Shown: positions 17,210-25,731 of the stretch, piece by piece
Position numbering within the stretch: position 1 is the first letter of the stretch
Layout of the letters: every line of letters begins with the position of its first letter
Assembly (NCBI RefSeq): GCF_021228235.1
Contig: NZ_JAJQRG010000007.1
Coordinates: 124,001-188,000 of the forward strand
DNA: 64,000 bases
Direction of reading: 5' to 3'
From: Pseudophaeobacter flagellatus
Lineage (GTDB): Bacteria > Pseudomonadota > Alphaproteobacteria > Rhodobacterales > Rhodobacteraceae
Notes under the pieces: model-generated
The model's database searches: none
Told to the model about the DNA's origin: nothing
The model's input: the letters and a program-made list of their open reading frames with translations, nothing else
Position numbers and translations under genes: made by a program

Positions 17210-18572
17210 GCTCATAGGACTCGCCCGCGTGAAGTTTTCTAAGGACTACTAGCATATCCGGTGAATACTTATGGAACGTGGACGTGTTAACCTGCTCGGC
17301 TCGATGGTAGCGGTTGTCACTCGCCTTAATATCGACACCAGTCTCCTCTTTGATTTTTCGCAACAGGGAAACGGCCAGGTAGGATCCCGTACCTCCGAGG
17401 TGGCGTGTGAGTTGTGTAGCACTCAGCGGATACTGCGCCGATGCGGCGCTATAGTCACCAATATTCGCAATGCCGAATAGTTTCGCAAAGCTGTCTGAAT
17501 CCGACACTGCCTGATCTAGCATCTGGAAGTCGGCCTCCACCGTCATTGTTGGAATATCATGCCGGACCATGTTATAAGACCGTGCGATCAGTGATCTCAG
17601 AACTCGAGGGTTCACATCGTTTAGGACAGGGTTCGCCGCGAACGCGTTAAATACCCACGTGAAATCAGAAGCTTCAATTAGCTTTACGCGGACACTCCGG
17701 CCTTCGCTCGTTGGTATTACTTTTTCTCTGGCCGGGTTGGCTTCCTGATCGATCGTATCATTCCACTCTAAGATGTATACGTTTGGGATCACCCCCCCTT
17801 TCACAGGCAGAGCCTCATCTATATCCGAAAGAATTGATTGGATATTCGGATCCGACGCGCTATATCCAATGAAAATAAGAGGATGTTCATTGAAGAAAGT
17901 AAGCAACTTCGCGCTTAGAAATTTCTTTTTCTTTGAAAACTCATCGTAATCCGTCTGAGTGAAAACAATGCTTTCATGATCCTCGATGGACCCATGGATC
18001 TTATAAATTTCGCCCACCGATAGTTGCAAGCCTTTCAGAAGCTGCTGACCGACTATCGGTTCATGGTTCGGAAACACTAACTCCAACATCTGATCATAGT
18101 TCGTAGTAATGACGGCGTGTGGTTTTATCCGGCAAAGGGCGTCAATCTCCGCTCGTTGATCCGCACTGCCAAGATCTGAAGCCGCGGCAGGCGTTAGGTT
18201 TCGCAGATGGCTCGCAACTTTGAATTTCAAGTAGGCTTGAGCATCCACGCCGTCTGCGAACATTTCCGACGGAAACTCATTGCTTCCTGCGTCCCACGCC
18301 CATTCCTGATAAAGGCGAGCAAACTCTTCACCAATCTTCATCGGTGATTTCAGAGACTGCCGATAGAAGCCGAGTCCCTTGTCTATTGCAGAGCATTGAT
18401 CCGCCAGATGTGCGAGCAACTCGTCCCAGCTCGGCGCGCTCATATAGCGTCTCGACAAGCCTGAGCCGATAAAAAGGATAGGCTGACACCCCATCGTTTT
18501 TACCGTCTCGGTTATGTCTTCACTTATTTCCTCAACATAACGCTCAAATTTTGTCGTCTGCTCGCCGCTCAT
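17196..18572 (-). CDS. SIR2-like domain protein (candidate anti-phage NADase)
   Basis: 458 residues. The SIR2_2-type NAD-binding motifs are all visible: FIGSGLSRR (36-40), VITTNYDQML (N158, D160), YKIHGSIEDH (H193) and FIGYSASDPNIQ (S238/D241). Proteins of this type often deplete NAD+ on phage infection. Residues from about 300 to 458 hold no domain I can name; the last ~70 (PLSATQLTRHLGGTG...) could be a small helical, winged-helix-like module. The start ATG follows GGGGGGTG. It is a single-gene transcript in the cargo zone next to the phage Dam gene. Defence function is inferred from the family. Confidence 0.75.
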   Translation of the reverse strand: MSGEQTTKFERYVEEISEDITETVKTMGCQPILFIGSGLSRRYMSAPSWDELLAHLADQCSAIDKGLGFYRQSLKSPMKIGEEFARLYQEWAWDAGSNEFPSEMFADGVDAQAYLKFKVASHLRNLTPAAASDLGSADQRAEIDALCRIKPHAVITTNYDQMLELVFPNHEPIVGQQLLKGLQLSVGEIYKIHGSIEDHESIVFTQTDYDEFSKKKKFLSAKLLTFFNEHPLIFIGYSASDPNIQSILSDIDEALPVKGGVIPNVYILEWNDTIDQEANPAREKVIPTSEGRSVRVKLIEASDFTWVFNAFAANPVLNDVNPRVLRSLIARSYNMVRHDIPTMTVEADFQMLDQAVSDSDSFAKLFGIANIGDYSAASAQYPLSATQLTRHLGGTGSYLAVSLLRKIKEETGVDIKASDNRYHRAEQVNTSTFHKYSPDMLVVLRKLHAGESYELNME

Positions 18573-18937
18573 GATTCACCCCCCGCTAAAGCCTTCTGTT
18601 TTGAGCTAGCAGGTGAGAAGCGAATTTTCTAGGTATCGCGTACATGCTGTGTTGATCCATAGACCTATCCTCGCCCTCCAGCATGAACTACTAAGCTGTC
18701 ATAGAAGGGCAATGGGCACACATGCTCGACCGTCCGCCGCGTGCCGCTACGCTTGGCAAAACGGAGCGGCCTTGTCCGAATAACGGCCACCCACTGCGCC
18801 TGACATAAGTGTCCGTTCAGGGCCCGGCTTGCCCTCAAGGGCACCTTCACCGCGTCAGTTTGCAAAGTCAGGCTTGTCCCTGCGCATACCTGCCGTTCGT
18901 CCAGAGCGCGGCGAAGGTCGGCTCCCTGCCCTTCCAA
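18573..18937. other. Non-coding boundary between cargo and phage genes
   Basis: About 365 bp with no supported gene. A 90-codon frame on the minus strand (18665-18937) has no ribosome site and low-complexity, arginine-rich composition. This is where the cargo zone meets the end of the leftward phage transcript. Confidence 0.5.
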
Positions 18938-18963
18938 CTGGCGGGACCACTGCGCCCCGCCAG
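18938..18963. terminator. Hairpin downstream of dam
   Basis: CTGGCGGG / CCCGCCAG perfect 8-bp stem with a 10-base loop, beginning 15 bases after the dam stop codon. There is no T run on the minus strand, so termination is only possible, not shown. Confidence 0.4.
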
Positions 18964-18977
18964 CTTGTTTCGCCCTA

Positions 18978-19793
18978 TCAAATCAAGCCGATACGCGGCT
19001 CAAAGTTGGATACGATCAGTTCCGCCGCCTCTGTCGCACCGCCTGCGGCAACGGTGTATTTCAACCGGACCTCTTCAAATTCAAACCCGGCGAACAGCTC
19101 ACGGATCTCGGGGCGGTCATTGATTGACAGGATGAACTTGCCACGGATTTCGGCCAGCTGTTCGGCCATGGCCTGGAAGGCGCTGCGCTCAAACAGGCCT
19201 TTGCCATAATCACTTTCACCGCCCCAATAGGGCGGATCGAGGTAGAACAGCGTCTTACTGCCATCATAGCGGCGGATCAAATCCGACCAGTCGAGGTTCT
19301 CAAAGATGACGCTTTCCAGCCGTTCATGGGCGGCCTCAAGAATTGGCTCCAGGCGCGACAGGCTGAACCTGGATGGCCGATCGGTGGCCACGCCAAAGAC
19401 ACCGCCGAGCTTGCCACCAAAGGCCTGGCGCTGCAGATACAAAAACCGGGCCGCGCGCTGCAGGTCGGTCAGGGTGGCGGGGTCGGTTTTGCGCAACCGC
19501 TCGAACTCCCGGCGCGAGGCGATCTGATAGCGCATCACCTCCATCAGCTGCGGCAAATGCTGCTGCAGAATGCGGAACAGATTGGTAATTTCACCATTGA
19601 AGTCATTGGCAACCTCGCACTGCGGCTTCCAGCTGCGGCGCAGAAAAACACCGCCCATGCCGACAAAAGGTTCGGCATAGGTGGCATGGTCGATGGCCTC
19701 GATGCGCGCGATGATGCGGGCACTCAGGGCCTTTTTGCCCCCAAGCCAGGGGGCGACGGGCGCGGCAGGGCGCACCTTTATCATTGTTGTCAT
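18978..19793 (-). CDS. Phage DNA adenine methylase (D12 class)
   Basis: 271-residue N6-adenine methyltransferase. It has the N-terminal PWLGGKK motif, the SAM-binding EPFVGMGGVFL, and the catalytic DPPY at residues 186-189 (LFYLDPPYWGG). Dam-type enzymes of this class methylate GATC or related sites, which may protect phage DNA or time packaging. It is the last gene of the leftward phage transcript, 147 bp after the lysis cassette. A downstream ATG nine bases later is a possible second start. Confidence 0.88.
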   Translation of the reverse strand: MTTMIKVRPAAPVAPWLGGKKALSARIIARIEAIDHATYAEPFVGMGGVFLRRSWKPQCEVANDFNGEITNLFRILQQHLPQLMEVMRYQIASRREFERLRKTDPATLTDLQRAARFLYLQRQAFGGKLGGVFGVATDRPSRFSLSRLEPILEAAHERLESVIFENLDWSDLIRRYDGSKTLFYLDPPYWGGESDYGKGLFERSAFQAMAEQLAEIRGKFILSINDRPEIRELFAGFEFEEVRLKYTVAAGGATEAAELIVSNFEPRIGLI

Positions 19794-19819
19794 TGCTGAT
19801 TCCAGAATATGGGGTGCCC

Positions 19820-19833
19820 ACTCTCGCGAGAGT
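19820..19833. repeat. 14-bp perfect palindrome
   Basis: ACTCTCGCGAGAGT lies between the lysis genes and dam. GCCC and GGGC beside it can extend the stem imperfectly. It could be a hairpin or a protein site; nothing decides between the two. Confidence 0.4.
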
Positions 19834-19913
19834 CGGGCGACATTTTCTGATGTGTGATGTCGGCGCAGCCGCTTTGAACGGTAGGCTGCGTGGGAAAGGG
19901 TGTTCGCGCACCC

Positions 19914-19941
19914 GATCCCCCCGCTAGGGTGCGGAGGGATC
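19914..19941 (-). terminator. Strong hairpin at the end of the lysis cassette
   Basis: An 11-bp stem with one mismatch (GATCCC-C-CCGC against GCGG-A-GGGATC) and a 6-base loop overlaps the outer spanin stop codon. No T run follows on the minus strand. It may lower read-through into dam or stabilise the upstream mRNA. Confidence 0.4.
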
Positions 19942-20191
19942 AGTCTTCAAGAATTGGCACGGCCAAGATCTCGCCCACGGCGGCCAGCTTGCCATTGGCG
20001 CAGGAACGCCCCCTCGCCTCGGCAATCAGGGCATCCGAGATCTGCCCCTCGGATTGCGGCATCGGCCCGGTGTATCCGGCGCAGGGCTGCAGCAAATCCG
20101 CCGGCACTCGCGGTGGCGGTATCACCGCCTCACTGGCCCGATCGGAACAAGCGCCGAGCAGTAGCAGCAAGCAAAGGGGATAAAGGCGCAT
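19940..20191 (-). CDS. Outer spanin (Rz1-like lipoprotein), overlapping the inner spanin gene
   Basis: 83 residues with a short signal peptide and lipobox (LLLLLGAC) followed by a proline-containing periplasmic segment (VIPPPRVPADLLQPC). Its ATG is preceded by GGAGGG and lies inside the inner spanin gene in another frame; it extends 190 bases past it. The nested or overlapping Rz/Rz1 layout is characteristic of spanin pairs that fuse inner and outer membranes in the last step of lysis. Confidence 0.75.
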   Translation of the reverse strand: MRLYPLCLLLLLGACSDRASEAVIPPPRVPADLLQPCAGYTGPMPQSEGQISDALIAEARGRSCANGKLAAVGEILAVPILED

Positions 20192-20477
20192 CGCGGCCCT
20201 CCATGTTTTGCAACTCATTTGATAGCGCAGACCATTGGCGGGCCTCATCGGCGGCGCGGTCCAGGTGGGCGCGGTGAATGCGGGCGGTCTCGGCGGCTTG
20301 CTGCAGGCTGGCCTGCGCCGTTGCCAGATCCGCCTGCGAGGCCGCCAGTTCGATCCGCAACCGGCTGCGATCCTGGAAGGCAGAGGCCACAGTCCAGACC
20401 GCCCCGGCCAGCATCGCCACCAGGGCAAGCCCTGGCAGGTTGCGCAGCACCCACCCCCATAGCCTAACCGAGATCAT
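20130..20477 (-). CDS. Inner spanin (Rz-like)
   Basis: 115 residues: one N-terminal membrane helix (LALVAMLAGAVWTVASAF), then a long charged coiled-coil (SRLRIELAASQADLATAQ...), as in phage inner spanins. The ATG at 20477 overlaps the endolysin stop by 4 bases. It works with the outer spanin encoded in the overlapping frame. Confidence 0.75.
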   Translation of the reverse strand: MISVRLWGWVLRNLPGLALVAMLAGAVWTVASAFQDRSRLRIELAASQADLATAQASLQQAAETARIHRAHLDRAADEARQWSALSNELQNMEGRDAPLSPLLAATARRLFRSGQ

Positions 20478-21199
20478 GCCGCCGCTTTCAGGGCCTGATG
20501 GCACATGGCGCGCTCAGCGCCGCGCCGATTGACCAGCCCGGCCCAGACGCGCCCGCCCGCCTTGTTCCAGCGCGGCAGCTCATCGCAGGCCCCAGCGAGA
20601 TCCCCGGCATTGGCCTTGCGCACCAAGGTCGATTTACAGGCAGCCCCGGCCCCGACATTGTAGGTCCAGGACACCAGGGCGATCTTCATGCCGATGGGCA
20701 CAGGGTGTTTCAGGCATCGATCCAGCGCTGCCTCATAGGCCAGGATCTCGCGCGCCAGCATCGCATCACAGTCCGCCTTGCTGTAGCGATCACCGGGCTG
20801 TACCCCCTTGGTTTCGCCATAGCAGACGGTCCAGACGCCCACGACATCGCGGTAAGCCTCGGTCCGCAGCCCTTCCCACTGGCCAATGAAGCCAATGGCC
20901 GAGGTCAGCGCAATACCGCTGCCTGCGATGACGCCAACCGTGCGCCGGCGGACCGCGCCGCCCGTATCACGGCGGAAGGCGGCAAGGCCGGACAAGCCGT
21001 TCTGCAGCACCAGCCGCGCCGGGATCGCCAGCACCTGACACGTGGCCGAGGCCATGGCAAAATACAGCGGATCCCAGCCCAGCAGCTCAGGCTTCACCAG
21101 GGTCAGAAAATACCCGCCCAGCAGAACCAGGCTGGCAAGGACAAGCCAGAGCGACCAGGATCCGGTCAGAGTGGCGCGCCAGTTTGAGATGAGTTTCAT
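20474..21199 (-). CDS. Endolysin (GH24 lysozyme) fused to a holin-like membrane domain
   Basis: 241 residues. The C-terminal part (about 100-241) is a T4-type lysozyme with the catalytic triad E109-x8-D118-x5-T124 and the family stretch GVWTVCYGETKGVQPGD. The N-terminal ~70 residues hold two membrane helices (LWLVLASLVLLGGYFLTLV and FAMASATCQVLAIPARLVL) resembling small putative phage holins. A third hydrophobic stretch (VGVIAGSGIALTSAIGFIG) looks like a signal-arrest-release helix directly before the enzyme. GGAGC precedes the ATG. Such endolysins are usually about 150-180 residues, so the extra N-terminus is unusual. Confidence 0.85.
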   Translation of the reverse strand: MKLISNWRATLTGSWSLWLVLASLVLLGGYFLTLVKPELLGWDPLYFAMASATCQVLAIPARLVLQNGLSGLAAFRRDTGGAVRRRTVGVIAGSGIALTSAIGFIGQWEGLRTEAYRDVVGVWTVCYGETKGVQPGDRYSKADCDAMLAREILAYEAALDRCLKHPVPIGMKIALVSWTYNVGAGAACKSTLVRKANAGDLAGACDELPRWNKAGGRVWAGLVNRRGAERAMCHQALKAAA

Positions 21200-21269
21200 T
21201 GCGGTTGCTCCAATGCAAAAGACCCCGCCAGAGGCAGGGTTGGTTTCAGGTTTCAGTTTTGTGGTGGTT

Positions 21270-21584
21270 TTACGGCTTGGCGCGCACCAGCCATTTGGTC
21301 AGCAGCACCTCAGCCCCGCGCGGGCCGATATAGGCGGCCAGCGCCACAATGCCCGTGGTCACGGTTGGGCCTGCGCCCATGTAGCTGGCGATCGCCTCGC
21401 CAATGATCGCCATGCCGATGGCCACCGGAATTTCCCAGAGCAGCTCCGGGCCAAAGAAACGGCGCTGGCCTTTGCGCACCTCGCCGGAATGCCACATCAG
21501 GCGGCCTATGGTGGCCCCGATCAGTGTGGTCGCCGCGCCGCCCAGCAAGTTCGACATCCAGTCTATCAGTCCCGGTTCAGTCAT
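21270..21584 (-). CDS. Holin (LydA/holin superfamily III-like)
   Basis: 104 residues with two or three membrane segments (GGAATTLIGATIGRLM; IPVAIGMAIIGEAIASY; TGIVALAAYIGPRGAEVL) and a charged loop with RKGQRRFFGPELLWE, as in LydA-type holins. GGGGAG lies 5 bases before the ATG. It heads the lysis cassette holin - endolysin - inner spanin - outer spanin. Confidence 0.75.
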   Translation of the reverse strand: MTEPGLIDWMSNLLGGAATTLIGATIGRLMWHSGEVRKGQRRFFGPELLWEIPVAIGMAIIGEAIASYMGAGPTVTTGIVALAAYIGPRGAEVLLTKWLVRAKP

Positions 21585-21586
21585 GA

Positions 21587-22048
21587 TTACTCCCCAGCAC
21601 CCTGCACAGACAGGCCAAAGATCGCATCAAGGCCCAGATCATCGATCCCCATATGGGTCGCGATCATCGCCAGCAGCGGATGCAGGCGGCGCACCTCTGT
21701 CGAGGTGGCCCAGACGATCCGCGCCTCTGCCGCAGCATCTGATGGCAGCGTAGCCAGAACGTCACTCAAGGCCGTAGGCCAATCCCCCCTGGCAGCCGCA
21801 ATTGCATCCGCCTCTGTCAGAATCCCCTCGCGGAACAAGGCGAGACAGAAGGCCTGGCGCGACAGCGAGGCTACCGCCCGTAAGCCATCACGCGGATCTG
21901 GCTCTATCCAGTTCCCATCTAGCCACAGGGCCGCAGCGCTCTTTGGTGGGCAGTCCCGCTCGATCGCGCCCGCAGGGGGCTGCACGCCATCAACAAACGC
22001 GCCGAGGTATGCGCCCGATGCATCGCTAAAATATTTAGTGCCCATCAT
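21587..22048 (-). CDS. Phage tail fibre-associated/assembly protein
   Basis: 153 residues. The first 60 residues (KYFSDASGAYLGAFVDGVQPPAGAIE..., LWLDGNWIEPD) look like the small accessory domain found beside tail-fibre genes. The rest is helical. Its ATG overlaps the fibre gene stop (ATGA). Probably a fibre assembly factor or minor tail component; inferred from position and style. Confidence 0.55.
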   Translation of the reverse strand: MMGTKYFSDASGAYLGAFVDGVQPPAGAIERDCPPKSAAALWLDGNWIEPDPRDGLRAVASLSRQAFCLALFREGILTEADAIAAARGDWPTALSDVLATLPSDAAAEARIVWATSTEVRRLHPLLAMIATHMGIDDLGLDAIFGLSVQGAGE

Positions 22049-23457
22049 GCCATCGCCTCCACAATCAATTCCCAATTGGAGTTAGTCAGTCCCGTCACGA
22101 CGCCATTGGTTTTGTTGGCCGCCGCAAAGGCATATGTCGCGTCCGACGAAAACCGCACCGCCACGTTGGCGGCGTCCACGATCGCAACTGATGTTCGGCT
22201 GTTGTTACTGTTGGAGCCGTTGAAATCCACCATGACATTGTCGCCGACTGAGTAGCCGAATTCGGCGACAGTGCAGCGCATCCGGTAGCCCACATACTTG
22301 GGAACCACGCCCAAACCATGCGCCAAAGTAACAAGCCCGCCAGACACGATCGTTTGCGCCGGGCTGGTATAGCGCCGGGCGTATCGCGCATCCCCCATCT
22401 CCCGCGTCATCAAGCTGATCGGCGAAGGTGCTGCTGCGCCAGCCGGTTCAACTCTGGCGCTGTCCGTCTCAGGGGTCACATCTTCATTCACCCGGAAAAC
22501 AAGGCCTGCCGCTTCCAGGCCAGCGATAAACTTACTATTTAATCGGACCATCGAGATCTTTTCAAAATCCGGGCCAAAGCATGACATCACCCCGCCGACA
22601 GAAACCCCGCCGCTGATCTGCCAGACGCCAACTGCCGGGTTATATGACATCTTCTTGCTGATATCGTACCCCCCAGCCAGATCCGTTGGGGCAATATCGA
22701 CACGATCGCCCGACCGGGAGATGCTCAAACCGTATCCGCCGCCGGTCACACCTTTTGCAAACTCGCCAACCCCATCAGACTGAATGCCGCCAAATGTGAC
22801 TGTCTGGTATTTCCCCAGCTCCAGATTGTTGCGGGCGGCTTCTATATCCTGCAGGTCCGCCAGATTTTGATCTGGGTGCAAACTGCCAAGCGTCATAATG
22901 AACGTCAAAGCACCGGGATCCACCCGATAGCGGGCGCGCACATCGCCCCGGCTCTCATCGATCATCACCTCAATCAATGTATCGACCGGCAGACCCGCCC
23001 AGATCTCACTCGCCGTGGCATATGTTTCGACAAAAACGACATTACCCGATGCCTCTGCCGCAGAGACGGCCAGCAGCGCAGATGCGTTGGCCCCGCCTGC
23101 ATATCCCTGCGCCGCGTCTTCAGAAGCCTGCGCCGCCTGGGCAAACCCCTGAGCCTGCACAGCGGCCATACTTTCCAGAAAGATCGCCGGAATGTCCGCC
23201 ACCTTCAGCCAGGCCCCGCCGTCGCGCTCATAGACCCCGGCCTCTGCCTCGGCATTCAGCACGAGCGCAAATTGGCCATCAGCCACACCTGCGCGCAGAT
23301 TCAACCCCGCAAGGCTGTCGTTGATATAAGAAAGACCACCACCGGCAGCGATACTTTCAGTCTCTTGCATCCAATCAGCAAGATCTGCCTTGGATGGCTG
23401 ATGGCCCGCACTCGGCGGATTCCCCATCATGATGGTTTGAGGCAAAAGGGCGACCAT
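22045..23457 (-). CDS. Tail fibre-like protein
   Basis: 470 residues. The N-terminal part (KADLADWMQ..., YERDGGAWLKVADIP, then alanine-rich helical AAQASEDAAQGYAGG) resembles the connector of phage fibres. The middle is glycine and beta-rich. The C-terminal ~110 residues (ARRYTSPAQTIVSGGLVTLAHGLGVVPKYVG) look like a fibre tip domain. CAGGAGA precedes the ATG by 6 bases. Probable host-recognition protein. No reverse transcriptase or template repeat is near, so there is no sign of a diversity-generating system. Confidence 0.65.
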   Translation of the reverse strand: MVALLPQTIMMGNPPSAGHQPSKADLADWMQETESIAAGGGLSYINDSLAGLNLRAGVADGQFALVLNAEAEAGVYERDGGAWLKVADIPAIFLESMAAVQAQGFAQAAQASEDAAQGYAGGANASALLAVSAAEASGNVVFVETYATASEIWAGLPVDTLIEVMIDESRGDVRARYRVDPGALTFIMTLGSLHPDQNLADLQDIEAARNNLELGKYQTVTFGGIQSDGVGEFAKGVTGGGYGLSISRSGDRVDIAPTDLAGGYDISKKMSYNPAVGVWQISGGVSVGGVMSCFGPDFEKISMVRLNSKFIAGLEAAGLVFRVNEDVTPETDSARVEPAGAAAPSPISLMTREMGDARYARRYTSPAQTIVSGGLVTLAHGLGVVPKYVGYRMRCTVAEFGYSVGDNVMVDFNGSNSNNSRTSVAIVDAANVAVRFSSDATYAFAAANKTNGVVTGLTNSNWELIVEAMA

Positions 23458-23471
23458 GCGCGTCTCCTGTT

Positions 23472-25298
23472 TTAAGCTGTGAATATTTCAGAGGCTGACC
23501 AGTCTGATATCCCAAGGCCTGCGCTGCGGTTGCGGATCTGCATCTCGTATTCCTCCCCGACGGTAAAACCGCCGAGCGGTGTGGACACACCCGCAAACAC
23601 CAGCCCCCGAACGGTCCAAGAGGATGACCCATCACTAAGCTGGTAGCGAAGATCCTGCTGGTAAGCCTCGCTCTGTGCATCCCATTGCACCGTGACATCG
23701 CCACCCCCCGAAGCCGTGACGGCCAGACCAGTTGGCACCGGAATGCCGCTATCCCCCTGGACCCTGTCATAAACCGGGCGCGCAGGCTCTTCAGTCGCGG
23801 CATCGAATGCAAAATCCTCTGGACTGACCGAATTGGCGGTCAGCGAGAACACCCCCGATGCCTCGCGCGCCAGCTCGCCCACCTCAAAGACTTCATCAAT
23901 CTGATGCTCAGGATGGACGACACGTACAAACCGATGCGCCCGGCCACCACCACGCCCGCCTGTTCGGCCCCCAAGGATCTCATAGCCGCGAAAGCCAATG
24001 GTAGCGGTGAGCTGGAACCGCGCCCGCTTGGTGCGGGCAAGCCGCTTGTTCAGCCGGGCGATCTGGTTGTGGCTGTTTACCATGAATAGCTGCGGCTCAT
24101 CGCGAACTGGTTTGGCCACATCCCTTTCAACCCAGGCCCCGGATGGGGTTTCCCGCCAGCCGTTTTCCGGCTCGATGTAGACGCCGGCCACCTCATCCGG
24201 GGCATCAGCGCCAAACTCACCGCTGGCCAGTTCCAATGACAAAAAGTCATCCGGCCCCAGCACCAGATCCGGCTCTATCCAGCGCCCGACCGTAAAGCCA
24301 ACCCTGCCATCGGTGCGCTCATACAAAAACGCATCGCAAGCCGCCGCCAGCGCCACCCGCTGACCCTCAAAATCCTGTTCATCCGACAGGGTGCCATTCA
24401 GCTCCCAGCGGTTCTGCAAATACCCCTCGGCATTCAGGACCTGCGCATCGCAAGCATCCGCCTCATCCGCGACTTCATCCCAGTCAACATCACGGCCGAG
24501 GATCTCGACAATCCAATCCGCCAGCACCAACGCCGCATTGGCGCTGAACCCGCGACTGTTGTCGCGTGGGTCGAACAGATCATTCTTGCCATCCAGCACC
24601 GGCGCATAGGCCCATTGACGGCTTTCAGGATAGATATGCGTAAAAGACGATTGCGGCGGGCGCGTGGCCCAGATCACCGCGCCCGACAGCCCCTTGAAGT
24701 CAAACTCATCGGTGACTTCTGCAAACCGGTTATTAAACGACAGATGCACCTGCTGACCTGGTGCGCCATCAAAGACATTGATGCGCCCATAGCCTGCGAT
24801 TGGTGCCTCTGCGATATTACTATACAGACGATCCGCCTGCGCGGTCAGCGTCACCACACGCTCATCCAGCCAGTGCTGCACCACGCCCTCGATCGGATGC
24901 GCCGCGAGAATTGGCACATAGTACCGAGTACCATCAGCAAAGCCGGTGAAGCCCAGAAAGCCCCCCTTGCGAGTGCGGCCATAGACCCATTCCGCATAGC
25001 TGACCGGCTGGGCAAAATTGGCCATTAGGATACTGGGGGGCGGCGATGTTGGCTTGGGCGCAAGCCGCGCCGCCAGGGCTGATAGGCCAATCGCCACAAC
25101 CGTCTTGACGATAAAGCCCCCCACGACAGTGGCGGCAAATCCCGCACCCGCCAAATAGGCCGCCGTGGTGGCCAATGCGGTCCCACCAGCCACCCCAACT
25201 GCCCCGGCGACGAAGGCAACAACCGGCCCCGCCTCGGCAGGCCGGGGCGTCAACATGGTGCAGCCCATCAGCGCGGCGAACAGCAGACTACGCTTCAT
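23472..25298 (-). CDS. Tail tip/host-specificity protein (J-like)
   Basis: 608 residues. Alanine/glycine-rich hydrophobic segments occupy the first ~95 residues, as in many tail-tip proteins. Next comes PVSYAEWVYGRTRKGG, and then a long central body with aromatic-acidic repeats. Near the C-terminus there is a fibronectin-III-like module (PTGLAVTASGGGDVTVQWD...). Position after the tail peptidase and before the fibre gene fits the tip attachment protein. It overlaps the preceding peptidase gene by 11 bases. Confidence 0.75.
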   Translation of the reverse strand: MKRSLLFAALMGCTMLTPRPAEAGPVVAFVAGAVGVAGGTALATTAAYLAGAGFAATVVGGFIVKTVVAIGLSALAARLAPKPTSPPPSILMANFAQPVSYAEWVYGRTRKGGFLGFTGFADGTRYYVPILAAHPIEGVVQHWLDERVVTLTAQADRLYSNIAEAPIAGYGRINVFDGAPGQQVHLSFNNRFAEVTDEFDFKGLSGAVIWATRPPQSSFTHIYPESRQWAYAPVLDGKNDLFDPRDNSRGFSANAALVLADWIVEILGRDVDWDEVADEADACDAQVLNAEGYLQNRWELNGTLSDEQDFEGQRVALAAACDAFLYERTDGRVGFTVGRWIEPDLVLGPDDFLSLELASGEFGADAPDEVAGVYIEPENGWRETPSGAWVERDVAKPVRDEPQLFMVNSHNQIARLNKRLARTKRARFQLTATIGFRGYEILGGRTGGRGGGRAHRFVRVVHPEHQIDEVFEVGELAREASGVFSLTANSVSPEDFAFDAATEEPARPVYDRVQGDSGIPVPTGLAVTASGGGDVTVQWDAQSEAYQQDLRYQLSDGSSSWTVRGLVFAGVSTPLGGFTVGEEYEMQIRNRSAGLGISDWSASEIFTA

Positions 25299-25731
25299 AA
25301 CCCACCCCCCAGATTGCCAGCACCGATGGGATCAGGATCGGCTTGATGGTGATCGCACCCCGCCCCCCATGATCTTCGCGCCGCGTCTTGAACCCCCAGG
25401 CCTCCCCGAGCCATAGCCCGCCACAGGGCGACAGACGCCCCTTGGCATCATGGGCCATGATGATGCCGACATCACCGGGGGCCGGTTCCTCGACACGGGG
25501 CAGCCCGCCGATGGTGGCCAGACAGGCCTCGACCGTTTCCACAGGATTGCGCAGAAACCCGGTTTCGCGCTGGCAGGATCCGCGACTGTCATAGACACCG
25601 CGCAAGCGCGCCGCCGGATCTTTGCCGGTGACCTGCTCGACCCAATCTGCGACGGACAAGACGCAATCCATTTCTCCCCAGATGAAGGGGGTCACATTCC
25701 AGCGGTGCAGTTCCCGATATAGTGGTGTCAT
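25288..25731 (-). CDS. Tail-associated peptidase-like protein (NlpC/P60-like or DUF6950)
   Basis: 147 residues. The early segment FIWGEMDCVLSVADWVEQVTG carries the Cys expected for an NlpC/P60-type catalytic nucleophile, and PAPGDVGIIMAH follows in the place of the usual GD strand. In siphophages such a gene sits just before the tail tip gene and helps local wall digestion or tip assembly. The catalytic His is not clear, so activity is uncertain. Confidence 0.6.
   Translation of the reverse strand: MTPLYRELHRWNVTPFIWGEMDCVLSVADWVEQVTGKDPAARLRGVYDSRGSCQRETGFLRNPVETVEACLATIGGLPRVEEPAPGDVGIIMAHDAKGRLSPCGGLWLGEAWGFKTRREDHGGRGAITIKPILIPSVLAIWGVGYEA

Noticed and set aside
18665-18937. 90-codon minus-strand frame after dam
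   Set aside because: No ribosome site and no protein-like composition; treated as decayed DNA.
10805-18937. CRISPR array in the cargo zone
   Set aside because: I saw no regularly spaced repeats or cas genes.
22045-23457. Diversity-generating retroelement acting on the tail fibre
   Set aside because: No reverse transcriptase, no template repeat and no variable C-type lectin tail are visible in the window.
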